Positions 24,342 through 34,373 of a stretch of 57,420 nucleotides of DNA are shown piece after piece. A program made the translations under genes and the position numbers. Every line of letters begins with the position of its first letter. Within the stretch, counting starts at the first letter, position 1. The DNA is from Chara braunii (lineage: Eukaryota; Streptophyta; Charophyceae; Charales; Characeae). The notes under the pieces are model-generated. The model saw only the letters and a program-made list of their open reading frames with translations. It made no database searches and had not been told where the DNA came from. Location: the NCBI GenBank assembly GCA_003427395.1, contig BFEA01000282.1:1614964-1672383 (forward strand), written 5' to 3'.

Positions 24342-24835
24342 CGCTCATGATTTTGCAGTCGACACAATGCCGACACCAACTGTTAGAACAGAGACGGCTA
24401 AAAACAGAAACTGGGGCAAACCCCTCGACCATTATGGTCATAAAAGTATAGTAATTGCAAGAGCCGAAACACGGCACGTGCGGACAAGAGTCAGGGGTTG
24501 AAAATTTCGAATGCTCGTAGAGAGTGCAAAGACGACGGGGGTTAGTAGATGAAATGACCGCGCACGCCATTCCGGCACGCGCAGAGACCGCAAACTGATT
24601 AGTAAATAAAGTTTCCGACCACAAGGTCGGAAGGCAAGTCGAAACGGAAAAGAGTCGTGCAGGACGCGACGACGGTTTTCCTCAGTCAGTTGACGACTGA
24701 GGAGGCATGACTGTTTCGGCTCGAGTCAGCAGATGTCGAGTATATCGAAAAAGCAGGGCGGGAAACCACTCCCCGCGGGATAGAATAAAGGTAAAAATTA
24801 GTAAAAGCCCCGACTATGTGGCCGGGGCGACTAGG

Positions 24836-25120
24836 CAAGAGGGGCCTTGTCTGTTGTAGCAGGCATTGAACCGGGCCCTGTGCTCTACTTAGGGCAGATT
24901 AGCTCCTAGTAAAACCGAACTAGGAACTAGTCCAGTAGGTACAGGCACATACTGATACACAGAGGATCTGGGGATCGAGTCCGACCTGCCTCCGGGTTAG
25001 CTCCTTTTGCTAGTTTTAGGAGGCGGGGCCTACCTTTTCCGCCCAACCTCAGATAGGCGGGATTCGAGCCCGTGACCTGAAGTTTGGGGAAGATAGAATT
25101 GTAACCCGTTGTGACAGTTG
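24836..25120. other. Cluster of three tRNA-like (Pol III B-box) segments
   Basis: On the minus strand, CCCGGTTCAATGCC lies within 24836-24905. On the plus strand, GGGGATCGAGTCCGACC lies at about 24970. On the minus strand, GGGCTCGAATCCCGCC lies at about 25055-25070. Each resembles a tRNA T-arm. None folds into a complete tRNA by eye. SINE heads or tRNA relics are likely. Confidence 0.35.
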
Positions 25121-26482
25121 GCACAACGGAGTAAAAAGTGGTTAGAATCTCTCCTTTGCTTTTTTTTTTTTTTTTTTCTTTCATTTTTATTGTTATTAGT
25201 TAGATCTGTTGTTGGTTTTTAGGCCCCGTAACCAGAAACCTCTCGTATATGAATCTACCTCTAAGTTCACGGTAGGTTCAGTCAAAAGGGATTAGCTAGG
25301 ATCTCAGGCGAGCTGACCACAAAGGGCTACAGCGCGACGCCGCGGAGGTCCGACTCGGGGGACAACGAACTAGGAGCAAGGGGGAGGAGAAAAAAGAGAA
25401 AAGCGAACGAAAGCGGGGGAGAAGATATCGCAAGTAGACCAAAGAAGCGAAAGATCGCGCGAGAAAAACGATAGAATGTGAGAAGAAGAGGAGAAGAAGA
25501 AGAAGAAGGAAGAGGAGGTGGAGAAAAGGTGAAGGTGGGAAAAACAAATACTCACCGGGCCGTGTCGCCACCAATGACCTTGTGAAGTGGGCGCGCCATC
25601 CGCTCGACCTCATTGGAACGTACAGAGGTGGCCTGCATAAGCAATAGGGAATGGTAAGCGGGAGACGGACAAGCTATCACCTGAGGAGGAGATAGAAGGG
25701 AGAGAAGAATAAGAATAAGAAGAAGGAAGGAGAGAAGGAAGGGGGAGAGAGGAGAAACTTACCTCCGTAACAGTAAGGTTCCGATTGTGGAGTTGGAGCC
25801 TTGTACGTGAGATTCTCTGCGCACGCCTTGGGAGATTTCGAGAGAACGGGCGAGTTATCAATTGGTGATCAACGAGAGAGCCTTGTAGGGCTATCAGCCG
25901 CCGACGAAGCCACGACGAGGGAGCGGGAGAAAAGACGGGTAAATCTCCAATCTCGCGGCCCGTTACCAACGATACGATGAGCAAAAATAAAATAACTAAA
26001 TAACTAAATAAATAAATAAATAAATAAATAAATAGAAATAAAATAAAATAAGTGAATCTTACGCTAAAACAAGAGAAGGTGAATTCACTAATGCTACTAC
26101 ATATGTGTGAGCGTGTGTGTATTATGTGTGTATGTGTATGTGAGCGAGAGAAAGAGAGTTCTTCTTCTCCCTCTTCTAAGTCCACCATCCCTTCTTTACC
26201 CTCTCGATATCTGACTTCACTGCATCTACGAGGGGAAAGAGATAAAGCTTGGGAACATCGGATCCAGACTCGACTTTTGGACTCAGACATGACAACGAGG
26301 GATTATTTGGGTTTAGTGACAAAGACTTGGTGTTGATGAAATTCCTATCTCTCTCCCTCCTTTCGTCTGTTTCCGTCCTCTTCGTCAGTGCATAACGGGG
26401 GCTGGCGCATTCTTCTTGAGTAGGCGCCAGACCCCTTCACACCATGTGACGATGATGGTGTTGGGACCGCCGCGCGCAACAG
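25121..26482. other. No gene seen; would hold the 5' LTR of element 2
   Basis: Because a PBS starts at 26483, the 3' end of a 5' LTR should lie just before it, ending near 26481. The start of that LTR could not be fixed. The block 26365-26440 has a diverged inverted match at 33425-33500. An AAAT repeat lies at 25985-26050. Confidence 0.45.
25985..26050. repeat. AAAT microsatellite
   Basis: Tandem AAAT units with occasional AACT and AAAAT variants. Confidence 0.9.
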
Positions 26483-26502
26483 GTGGCGCCGTTGCCAGGG
26501 AT
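26483..26502 (+). promoter_or_regulatory. Primer binding site, tRNA-Asp type
   Basis: TGGCGCCGTTGCCAGGGAT complements the 3' end of plant tRNA-Asp, which ends CCCCGGCAACGGCGCCA, with a single mismatch. It is where minus-strand DNA synthesis would be primed, and it fixes the 5' LTR boundary just upstream. Confidence 0.85.
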
Positions 26503-26537
26503 CTCGCTTCCTAACCGAGGTCCTCAGTGAACGAACT

Positions 26538-26546
26538 CGGGTAAGG
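26538..26546 (+). promoter_or_regulatory. Candidate major splice donor in the leader
   Basis: CGG/GTAAGGAAAG at 26540/26541 is a near-consensus 5' splice site about 40 bases downstream of the PBS, the position of the major donor in many retroviral leaders. It could feed the acceptor-like sites before the downstream ORFs. This is inferred from sequence alone. Confidence 0.4.
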
Positions 26547-26721
26547 AAAGATCCTGGCAAAACGACAATTATCGAAGTCAGAATTTACTAAGAATCTAAG
26601 CGGATTAAGGTGACTCGAGTAGTTGGTAACAAGTAGTCGTTTCAAACAAAATCAGTGCGTAGGGTATAGGTTAATTAATATATAGGTACAATTACCCGGC
26701 TTATAGTAAAAGTTAACGAAT

Positions 26722-27039
26722 ATGGCACCTAAGGGCCGTGGGACCGGTACTGGTAGAGGAAGAGGCGGCAGACAAGGGAAGGCACCTGAAAGGCCTATAG
26801 ACTTGACTAGAGAAAGGGAGGAGTGGAAAGAAGATGATGAAGGACTAGAAGAGAAGGACGAAGGATTGAGGGCAATAAGGTATCACGAGGAGAGGCGCAT
26901 GCATACCCTAGATCCTGATGAAATGGCTTATTATTCATATAGGTACGCAAGGCGTTACGGAGAAAATCTCCACCACGCTTCGAGATGCCTAGTCGCCCAC
27001 ATCATAGCCCTTACCAACTGTCTCAAGAACGGCAGTTGA
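26722..27039 (+). CDS. Element 2 accessory ORF1, RGG-rich N terminus
   Basis: A 105-codon frame beginning ATG GCA CCT. Residues 4-20 are Gly/Arg-rich (RGTGTGRGRGGRQGK), typical of nucleic-acid-binding RGG boxes. A strongly charged Glu/Lys/Asp-rich segment follows (about residues 28-55), then a YYSYRYARRYGEN stretch. It is the first ORF after the leader of element 2. A Pro/Gln-rich frame overlaps its end in another register (26985-27220) and may be its displaced C terminus after a frameshift, or a second exon. I do not recognise a family. RNA binding is inferred from composition only. Confidence 0.55.
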   Translation: MAPKGRGTGTGRGRGGRQGKAPERPIDLTREREEWKEDDEGLEEKDEGLRAIRYHEERRMHTLDPDEMAYYSYRYARRYGENLHHASRCLVAHIIALTNCLKNGS

Positions 27040-27933
27040 CCATCCTTCCCCAACCTCACCAACAAGGACCCCAAGCAGCACCACGCGTGCCTGACCCTCC
27101 TGTAGTCGCGAAGTCTGCGTCTCCTGATAGGAGGATGTGCATATCACTCTTAATGTTTATATTATGTCAAATAGAGATTTGCGAGTTGGTATCTTACTTA
27201 TTGTATAAAAAGGTTATATAAGGATCTAAAAGGTTCGATAAGGTGGCGGAATGAGATAAGGGGGAAACTAGTCAAGTCATAGGCTGAAATCTGCTAGCTA
27301 AGCGAAAGAAGCATGGGCAGGATTGTGTTGTGTAATAGGTGGAGTGTACCGACAAGAAAAGGATGGCAGCTGCCCGATATCAAATCACGATTAGAGAGCC
27401 CGCACTGATGAGGCGAGGCCTAATGATGAATCTATCAAGTCATCATGAGGAAAGTGAAGAGACTGGGTATTGTTGGGGAATGTCTATGAAGGAACCAACC
27501 TTCATCTGGGATAGAGTCCGGATGGGTTAGGGGCGAGAACTGTGCGGTAGAAAGGGTTACCCTGTATATCGCATCGGAGAACTTGCAGGCTAGTCTCGTA
27601 CTTGATATATAAAGGGATCATCAGAGGAAGGGGAGTAAGATAGGGTAAAGATAGGGGCTTCTCTCATCACTAACTAAAAGAGAGACGTGAGGTGAATCCA
27701 TCTTAGTAGAATTGAGAAGGATAATTTGGATCCTCGTGATCTTTACTAGGGTCAGGTTAAGAGAAGCTAAAAGAATAAAGAGGGTATGCCAGGAAAGCTA
27801 CGGAAAAAGGGTACCTATTTTTAAGTCAGACTATTCCATAGTAAGGGCACCCAAAAATTAGTGACTGAAGCAGTACATTGAATAAGTTGTCCTTTGACTT
27901 GCCCTTGTGACTGGTCTTCGGGATTTGATCAAC
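27040..27933 (+). other. Spacer inside element 2, no gene seen
   Basis: AG-rich sequence with short open frames only. It lies between ORF1 and the first of the tandem accessory ORFs. Confidence 0.45.
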
Positions 27934-28710
27934 ATGCCTTATGCAGAGTAGGTTTCCAAAGTCAAGGCTCCCGTTAGAAACAATGAAGGATTGGAAATGA
28001 CGCTGCCAAAAGGGAAAAGCAGAGTTGAACTTTGCGATACATGGTGGTGCCACACGCTAGGGACTGAAGCATTTATGTGGGTAGAAAAAAGTTGGGATAC
28101 GATAGAGGAATGCAGTAGGGTGAGAGTCGTCATTTACCTATCCACTCGCCTATGGCAGGGTCATCTTAATCAAGGGGAAGAAGGGTATCTGCAACAACTG
28201 ACTGGACTAACGGAAGCCGCACTCAACGTTTGGATCCGAGAGAGTCGATTGCAGGAAGCAGGAGAGTTTATGAGGGAAACCAGAGTGCTTCCGACCAAAG
28301 ATTTTATTCTTCCAATTCGTTACATTAGAACCACACTCCCTGATTTCGTTATCAATGAGATGTTTTATGGTCAGGCAAGGGTGGAATTGACCGTTGAAGC
28401 CGCGCTAAGGGTACCTAATACGGGATATGACTTCTCCACTCCTCATATGATTTACTGCTTATACCTGGAGATGGGGCAAGATTTAGCCGATAATGATTTC
28501 AACAACATTTTATCCATCGTCGACGCATATGCTCGAACCTACCACATGGAAGAAAGAGATGGGTATTGGGAAAAGTTGAAAGAAGAAGTAAGCTCGGGAG
28601 TCTGCGTGGATAGTATTCCCACCATGTTTGGCTTAGTCTATAATTTTTGGTCTGGGGATTGGGTGACGACGAGTGAGATGGAAGAAGAGGAGAGAGGTTT
28701 CGTGTTCTAG
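27934..28710 (+). pseudogene. Element 2 accessory protein, paralogue a (one internal stop)
   Basis: A 259-codon reading frame including one stop. The start was chosen by comparison with paralogue b: ATG at 27934 begins MPYAE, then TAG at 27949-27951 stands where b has Gln, and VKAPVRNNEGLEM aligns with VEIPVRTPQGLRM. Shared blocks continue to the end: TWWCHTLGTEAFMWVE, YLSTRLWQ, TLPDFVINEMFYG, MIYCLYLEMGQDLA, FNNILSIVDAYART, YWEKLKEEV and MFGLVYNFWSGDWV. The frame and b are both exactly 777 nt. It appears globular and soluble, with no membrane segment or signal peptide. The family is unknown to me. One C-to-T change (CAG to TAG) probably disabled it; a shorter product from ATG 27997 is possible. 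Confidence 0.8.
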
Positions 28711-28939
28711 AAATAACAAAAGAAGACGACGAGAAGGTAGGAAAGCCTGAAATGAGATAAGAAGAAGAGGATAGGGTTATGGGGAAGCAGTTGTTCATCT
28801 TAAGTTGACTAAGAAGGTAAAATGGTAAAAATCGATAAGGATAGGATATGGAGAAACAAGGTATTCAGACGACCTGAGAAAGGAAAAACATAGGATGAAG
28901 ATAAGTCGGTACCAAATAGACTTACATATAAATATTGTG

Positions 28940-28977
28940 TGCCTTTTTGTCCCTTCTTTCTTTTTGTATCGCTCAGA
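28940..28977 (+). promoter_or_regulatory. Splice-acceptor-like site before paralogue b
   Basis: A pyrimidine-rich run (GTCCCTTCTTTCTTTTTGTA) ends in CTCAG at 28977, 20 bases before the ATG of paralogue b. It looks like a strong 3' splice site and could place this ORF first on a spliced mRNA. Inference only. Confidence 0.4.
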
Positions 28978-28997
28978 CCATCAGAAAACACCTGAAG

Positions 28998-29774
28998 ATG
29001 TCGTATGTCAGTCAAGGATCTGGGGTCGAAATCCCCGTTCGTACGCCACAGGGATTGAGAATGTCTCTACCTAGAAGCCTAAGTGAACGAGAGGAGGAGA
29101 TCACTGCATGGTGGGGCACCTCGATCGGACCTGAGGCGTTTGTTTGGGTTGAAATGGGGCACACTCTCGATCGGGAGAGTATAATAGTGCGGGCAACGTT
29201 GTATCTTTCGTCGCATCTATGGAGGATGCATGTGATAGATCTGGCGGTAGGACACAGCGAACCTTTATCGTGGTACGTCCTAATCACTGGGACGATCCTT
29301 GAAGAAAAGATTCAAGAAACAAGCTGGGGGGAATTCAGGCCACTGATATCAATGATAGAGGCAAGGTGGGCATCAGATTTCGTTTACCCCACCGATTATA
29401 TAGTAGTCACTCTTCCAGACTTCCTCATTGATGAAGTCTTCAATGGACACGTAAATGTAGAACAAGCGGCCTTAGCAGCTCGAGCGGCGCCCCAGCTAGA
29501 GTGCAATTTTTTCGCACCAGAGACCCTCTACTGCCTATATCTGGAGATGGGGCCAGAGTTGGCTAGTAGGGATTTCGAGGAAATCCTATCGATAGTTAAC
29601 GCTTATGTCCGTATTCATTACTTGGAACCAAGGCAAACTTATTGGAAAAAGCTCAAGGCTGAAGTAAAAATCAGGGCATATGTTGATGATATCCCCTTAA
29701 TGTTTGGAATGGTATATGATTCATGGACAGGCGACTGGGTGTCTGTTGAAGAGGTTGGACGAATGAGATGGTAA
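28998..29774 (+). CDS. Element 2 accessory protein, paralogue b (intact)
   Basis: An uninterrupted 258-residue protein starting at ATG 28998 (MSYVSQGSG); an upstream ATG at 28935 lies across the splice-acceptor-like site and is less likely. It is a tandem duplicate of paralogue a, with starts 1064 bp apart. Conserved blocks include WWGTSIGPEAFVWVE, ATLYLSSHLW, TLPDFLIDEVFNGH, TLYCLYLEMGPELASRDFEE, ILSIVNAYVRIHYLE, YWKKLKAEV and MFGMVYDSWTGDWV. It is Trp- and acidic-rich, with predicted helices and no transmembrane segment. It sits between the leader and gag. No known domain is recognised. Intact among decayed neighbours, it may have decayed more slowly by chance or under selection. Confidence 0.85.
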   Translation: MSYVSQGSGVEIPVRTPQGLRMSLPRSLSEREEEITAWWGTSIGPEAFVWVEMGHTLDRESIIVRATLYLSSHLWRMHVIDLAVGHSEPLSWYVLITGTILEEKIQETSWGEFRPLISMIEARWASDFVYPTDYIVVTLPDFLIDEVFNGHVNVEQAALAARAAPQLECNFFAPETLYCLYLEMGPELASRDFEEILSIVNAYVRIHYLEPRQTYWKKLKAEVKIRAYVDDIPLMFGMVYDSWTGDWVSVEEVGRMRW

Positions 29775-30054
29775 AAGGGAGGTGACCTGGATCAATTTTA
29801 GATGACAGACGAGGCTGGACTTAGGTACTTGAAAGCAAGGTAGGGACACTGGATAGAAAAGTTAGTAAGTGTCGATTGGTGAAGAAAGGTAGGAATCATA
29901 AACTATAAATGTAGATGCAGGGGGTCTTAAATGGTATATGGGGTAAAAAGAGAAATGTTTAAAAAGGGAAAAGAGTGAGGCGGTCAAAAATTTAATCCGA
30001 AAAACCATCGTTTTTGTCTGTGTAACACAGATTTGCTAAAAGTAAGCGGGAAAA

Positions 30055-31527
30055 ATGAGAGACGCAAACGGGGCAGAGCCCATAACGGCGGCCGAGATCG
30101 CGCGATTACTGGATAGTAGAAATGTCAGAAGGTCTCAACTGCCCCGGATAGAGATTTTTCAATTTCAAGGAGAAAGAGTATCGCACTGGCTTGAGTTGCT
30201 AGAGCAGGTCTTCAATCGACTGACGCCGACAGAAAAGTTCGCCCAGTTATTCGAATATGTGTAGTGGGAATATCGCCCCGACGTTGAACAGATTGTTGCC
30301 GATGCCCAAGGGAACTGGAATAATTTCAAAATGGAGATGCAAAAGAAATATAACCTGGAAGACGGGTTGTTGAAAATCGACCAACTTTATAATGTCAACC
30401 GAAATGACTTCACCACGATCGGGGCATTTACAACTGCCTTCGAGAAAATGGCAAAGCGAGTACCAAGACTTTCAGAGGAGATATAGTGTGTCATCTTTCT
30501 GGGGAAGTTCTCAGGGTATGAGACTATGGAATTGACCCGGGGAGGAGCACCAGGGAAAAAGACTTCATGGGAAACCATAAAGAAGAATTTGGCATCTGGG
30601 GACCTGGACCAGGTATTCCAGCATCAAGTGAAGATGGAGAGGAAGAGAAGGAAGGAAATAAGAATCGTCCAAGGGGCTGACTCAACTTTAGGAGGAGTGT
30701 TGAGTAGTATGGTCACTCAACTAAAGGAGTTGAAGGACAAGGTGGAGTCGGGAAAAGTAACGGCAGTTGAACAAGGGACGAATAAGAGGAGACATGAAGA
30801 GGAGAATGACGGAAGTAAGGGAGGAGCAAAACCTAAAGTGGCAACGCAAGCTAAGACGGCCCAAAAGCAGAACCAGAACCAAACAACAAAGAAACAGGGG
30901 ACAGGAAAGGGACAAAGTTCACAACAGACTGGGGTAACGAATGTCGCAGGAACATCAGCCCCGGTTCCTCCATTTGGACCATGGCCAGTGGTGGCTCCTA
31001 TGGGGGCATGACCAGGATATTACCCGGGGAATCAATGGCCGGGTTTTGGACAAATTGGGATGAACCCAAATCTGCCTCAGGTTCAAGGAGTTGGGGCAGG
31101 ACCATCCCAAGGGCAAGGAGCAAGTGGAGGAATGTCACAATAGGCCCTACCGCCGCAAGGTAACCAAGTACAATTTTAAGGACAAGGGCAAGGTCAAGGG
31201 CATGGTAAGGACAAAAATGGAGGTAGAGGAAATGGAGATGGGGGGAGAGGATTCGAAGGAAGAGGAAATGGTGGACAAGGAGGAAACTGGGGAAGTCAGG
31301 GAGGAAATCAGGCTAGAAATTTCAATCAGTCAAACTTTAATCAGATTGGACAAGGTTACAACCTAGGGTTCGGTCAAGGTTATGGTCAGGGTTACGGTCA
31401 AGGATATAACCAGAGTTACGGTAGAGGGTCAAGAGAATGGATAGACTACAGCGAGTGCGTATGTACGCACTGTACGATAAAAGGACATACCGTTAGAAGG
31501 TGTCATGTTAGGAGGATGAATGAATAG
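30055..31527 (+). pseudogene. Element 2 gag with CCHC knuckle, five internal stops
   Basis: One continuous frame of about 490 codons from ATG 30055 to TAG 31525. Stops interrupt it at 30262 (TAG), 30484 (TAG), 31009 (TGA), 31141 (TAG) and 31177 (TAA), with no frameshift. The N-terminal half reads as a retrotransposon capsid: FQFQGERVSHWLELLEQVFN, NWNNFKMEMQKKYNL, FTTAFEKMAKRVP and VIFLGKFSGYE. A Lys/Glu-rich segment and a long Gly/Gln/Asn-rich tail follow, ending in the zinc knuckle CTHCTIKGHTVRRC at 31462-31503. Gag would form the particle and bind genomic RNA. Each stop is one C-to-T step from CAG, CGA or CAA. Confidence 0.9.
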
Positions 31528-31534
31528 GACGGCT

Positions 31535-31836
31535 TGATCACATCATAAAAGAGGAGATAAGATCGACCCAAACATCCCTGGGGGAACGAGAAAAGAAGCC
31601 ATTAGAGTTGCAGGACTTGGACCAAGTGCCCCTGCCATGTTTCGTATATGGCAAGAGAAAGAGGATCCTTTTATTTGGGTAGAAGAAGTTGACGAACTAA
31701 CTGACCAAGCATGGAGAAGGATGAGGGAGGTGAGTACGTATCGCAGAAGGGTAGCGTCACCTCCTCTTTCAATACCCCATGCCCTCTCTTTATCTCCGGC
31801 CCTGTATGATGCCTACTGGCGTCAAACAAAATGATA
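31535..31836 (+). pseudogene. Post-gag linker of element 2
   Basis: In a frame shifted from gag, DPNIPGGTRKEAIRVAGLG and MFRIWQEKEDPFIWVEEV (ATG 31637) read as a continuous protein up to about 31728. It probably joined gag to the protease region. After REV (31729) the frame continues into unrelated sequence, which coincides with a strong splice-donor-like GTGAGT at 31730. Confidence 0.6.
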
Positions 31837-31862
31837 ATAATAATAGTAATAATAATAATAAT
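31831..31862. repeat. AAT microsatellite
   Basis: Run of ATAATAATA with a GTAAT interruption. Confidence 0.85.
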
Positions 31863-32103
31863 AGAAGATTAAGTAATTCCCGATAAAATGGAGTGTAGAT
31901 AATTTGATCTGGCGTCTGGTACTAATGAAGCCTCATAGGTATAAACCTGACCAGGAATATAGTCGGATTCAGCATCCCTTTCGATAGTGGTTGTGGCATA
32001 ACAGGGTATCTCTCTATTCGCTTCACCCCACTAAGTTGTTTGCGCATACACACAGCATGCTCTCATTCAACTACGATCTGACCTAGATGACCCACAAACG
32101 CAT

Positions 32104-32106
<3 letters not shown>

Positions 32107-32154
<48 letters not shown>
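32107..32154. repeat. AC dinucleotide microsatellite
   Basis: Pure CA repeat of about 24 units. Confidence 0.95.
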
Positions 32155-32157
<3 letters not shown>

Positions 32158-32410
32158 TGGCATGCACGCTTCTTGTTCCGCACTTCCTCATCATAGTCAC
32201 TAGCGCCCTGCTATCCCTGCCCAGGGTGATCCACTGTGTGCGGGCAGAAAGTTGACGGCGTTGTCGGTCATAACTATCTGGGGCAATCTCGTAATCGATT
32301 GGTGTTTATTCATCAGCCACACGACCTCTGAAATTTAGTGACCTTCCACCAGGGCGACGTGTCACCCTATCTCCCATGTACGTGTAAGCGAGGGAGAAAA
32401 CGACCCTAAT

Positions 32411-32471
32411 TGTAATAATAGTAATAATAACAATAGAGATAACAATAATAATAATAATAATAATAATAATA
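32411..32471. repeat. AAT microsatellite
   Basis: AATAATAATA repeated with small interruptions (GTAATAATAACAATAG). Confidence 0.88.
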
Positions 32472-33424
32472 CAATAAAACCCAGACTCCAATACCGTTAG
32501 ACACATGAAATTTAACTTATACGCTCTCACATCCAAATGTAGCGTTGAGCCATGATTCCCGTCAAGTAAGAGCACATCAACTCGTTTTTGATATCTTAGG
32601 CACAACCTTTCTATCATCACCATAGAGTCAGTGCATGGTGCTGTCGGCGTCCGTTTATGTGCCTGGTAGTTTTCTATTTTGTCCCTTTTTCCGACGTAAG
32701 CCCGCGTGTCACCCTTTTGACAGTCTGTCCGCCTGTTTTATACTGTCTATCTGTTTGTTCTCATTCAGACAGCCTGGCCCGGACTGCCCGTCGGTCCGGT
32801 CTTCTTCAGTCGTAGGTTTGTGTAGATGTAGGAGCTTGCCTTAGCAGCGCAACCGCATTGAGCCATTGGTACACCCCTTCGCAATCAATGGTACAATCCT
32901 AGTCATTCCGGGTCCCGTCAAGCAAGTATCATACGGGACGGCAGGTACTTAGGTTCGATGGGACGGCAGGCCAGTGTCAATCTGTATTAGATCGTGTATT
33001 GGTGTGTCCGGCTATACATAATCGGGCATGACTGCGTAGGACTGTGCGTCCATGTCACTGAGTATGATTGTAGGTCAAGTTTCCATGTCTGAGCGCGACT
33101 GTGTTATCCGCGGATCTTGTGTATCCGCGTTCCTTGACTGCTTGTGACTGTGTTCCTGTGTCTGCATTACTGCGTGACTTCTGTATCTGTGTCACAGTGT
33201 GTAGTACACCGTGCTTGTGTGATGTGACACTGTGTATATGTCACGGTGTGACCGTGTCTTCACTATGTATGTGTGTGACATGGCGCATGCCGCATGTCGT
33301 AATGGTGCAGACCAGGACAAGAACAGTCCTCTCTCTCCTAGTACATGATAACGCAGCGAAGGACTAACTATCAATGATCAGACCAGTCAATGACGTGACA
33401 CAGATCAATCATACATCATCATTA

Positions 33425-33500
33425 TTTGCAGTGTGTGAAGGGGTCTGGCGCTCACTCAGGAGGAATGTGTGAGTCCCCAATCATACACAGACGAGGAGGA
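33425..33500 (-). repeat. Inverted fragment similar to element 2 LTR end
   Basis: GTGTGAAGGGGTCTGGCGC (33431 onward) followed by ACTCAGGAGGAATG matches the reverse complement of about 26365-26440 with moderate divergence. It is not followed by a PBS, so it is a fragment or solo remnant. Confidence 0.6.
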
Positions 33501-33941
33501 GAAAAATCAGACGAAGAAGCCATGGTGTCACAGTTAAATCTCCCTGTCCGTCTGTTTTTTGGTATGTGTGTTTTCCCACCTGCCTGTCTGTCGTCTGACT
33601 GTCAGTTTGTTGTCTTGTCTGTCCAGTCTGTCTGTTTGTCTGTCTTCCCGTTTTGTTGTCTGTTTGCCCAGTCTGTCTGTGTGTGTGGTTCACCGTGCCC
33701 TTGTCTGTCACACGGTGTCTGAGTGTCACCGCATTCATCCGTGCGTGGGTTTTTGCCATGTATGCGAGGGTGCATCACAATGTCTGAACATGGGGCATCC
33801 AGGGCGATCTGGTGTATGTAAACGGTGAGTTACTTGGGCACCGAGTCGCCACAGCCAATTGGAAGTGAACTCGTTATCTGGATGCCATATCTCCATGTTT
33901 TTGAGTCGTGGGCACTGTGCGCGAATAAGCCTGATTGCTCC

Positions 33942-34010
33942 CTAATAATAATAACAATAATGATAATAATAATAATAATAATAAATAATAATAATAATAA
34001 TAATAATAAG
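33942..34010. repeat. AAT microsatellite
   Basis: AATAATAATAATAAT run with ACA and TGA interruptions. Confidence 0.92.
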
Positions 34011-34373
34011 GGAAGATGAGCAATACCGAACTTCAGCAATCAAGCAGCAACATATACACGAGACCAGATACTCGTGATCTCGAACCAAATGCAGAGTTGC
34101 ATGACGAGTCCCACCAAATAAGAGTTCAACAAAGCTCAAAATTGAAAAGGTTGGTATAGTCCCATCATCATCAACGTAGGATCAGGATCGATATCATATC
34201 TGGTGCTGACGCCCAAACTACGAGTGTCAGGTCCTATCTAGCCTAGACTACAGCGTCGAATGATGACAACAACAGTCTTTTCAGAGTATGAGCATACAGC
34301 GGTCAGCATCGCCTGCTTCCAGCAACAGGTGCATTTCCTGCATCATTCACAACCCCTTTCCCCCAACTCTTAG

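Larger units (their letters stand above)
31730..34373 (+). other. 2.6-kb interruption between gag and pol: intron candidate or insertion
   Basis: The left edge is GAG/GTGAGTACG and the right edge is CCCCTTTCCCCCAACTCTTAG/ATG, both close to splice consensus. The interior is non-coding, holding AC and AAT microsatellites, a TG-rich tract at 32990-33300 and a TCTG-rich tract at 33540-33690. It also holds a fragment in inverted orientation similar to the LTR end of element 2 (33425-33500), which argues that at least part is an inserted element. Ogre elements have a pol intron, so splicing is plausible but unproven. Confidence 0.45.

Noticed and set aside
25610-26290. 226-codon minus-strand frame
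   Set aside because: Contains translations of AAAT and TG repeats and no domain; it overlaps the expected 5' LTR of element 2.
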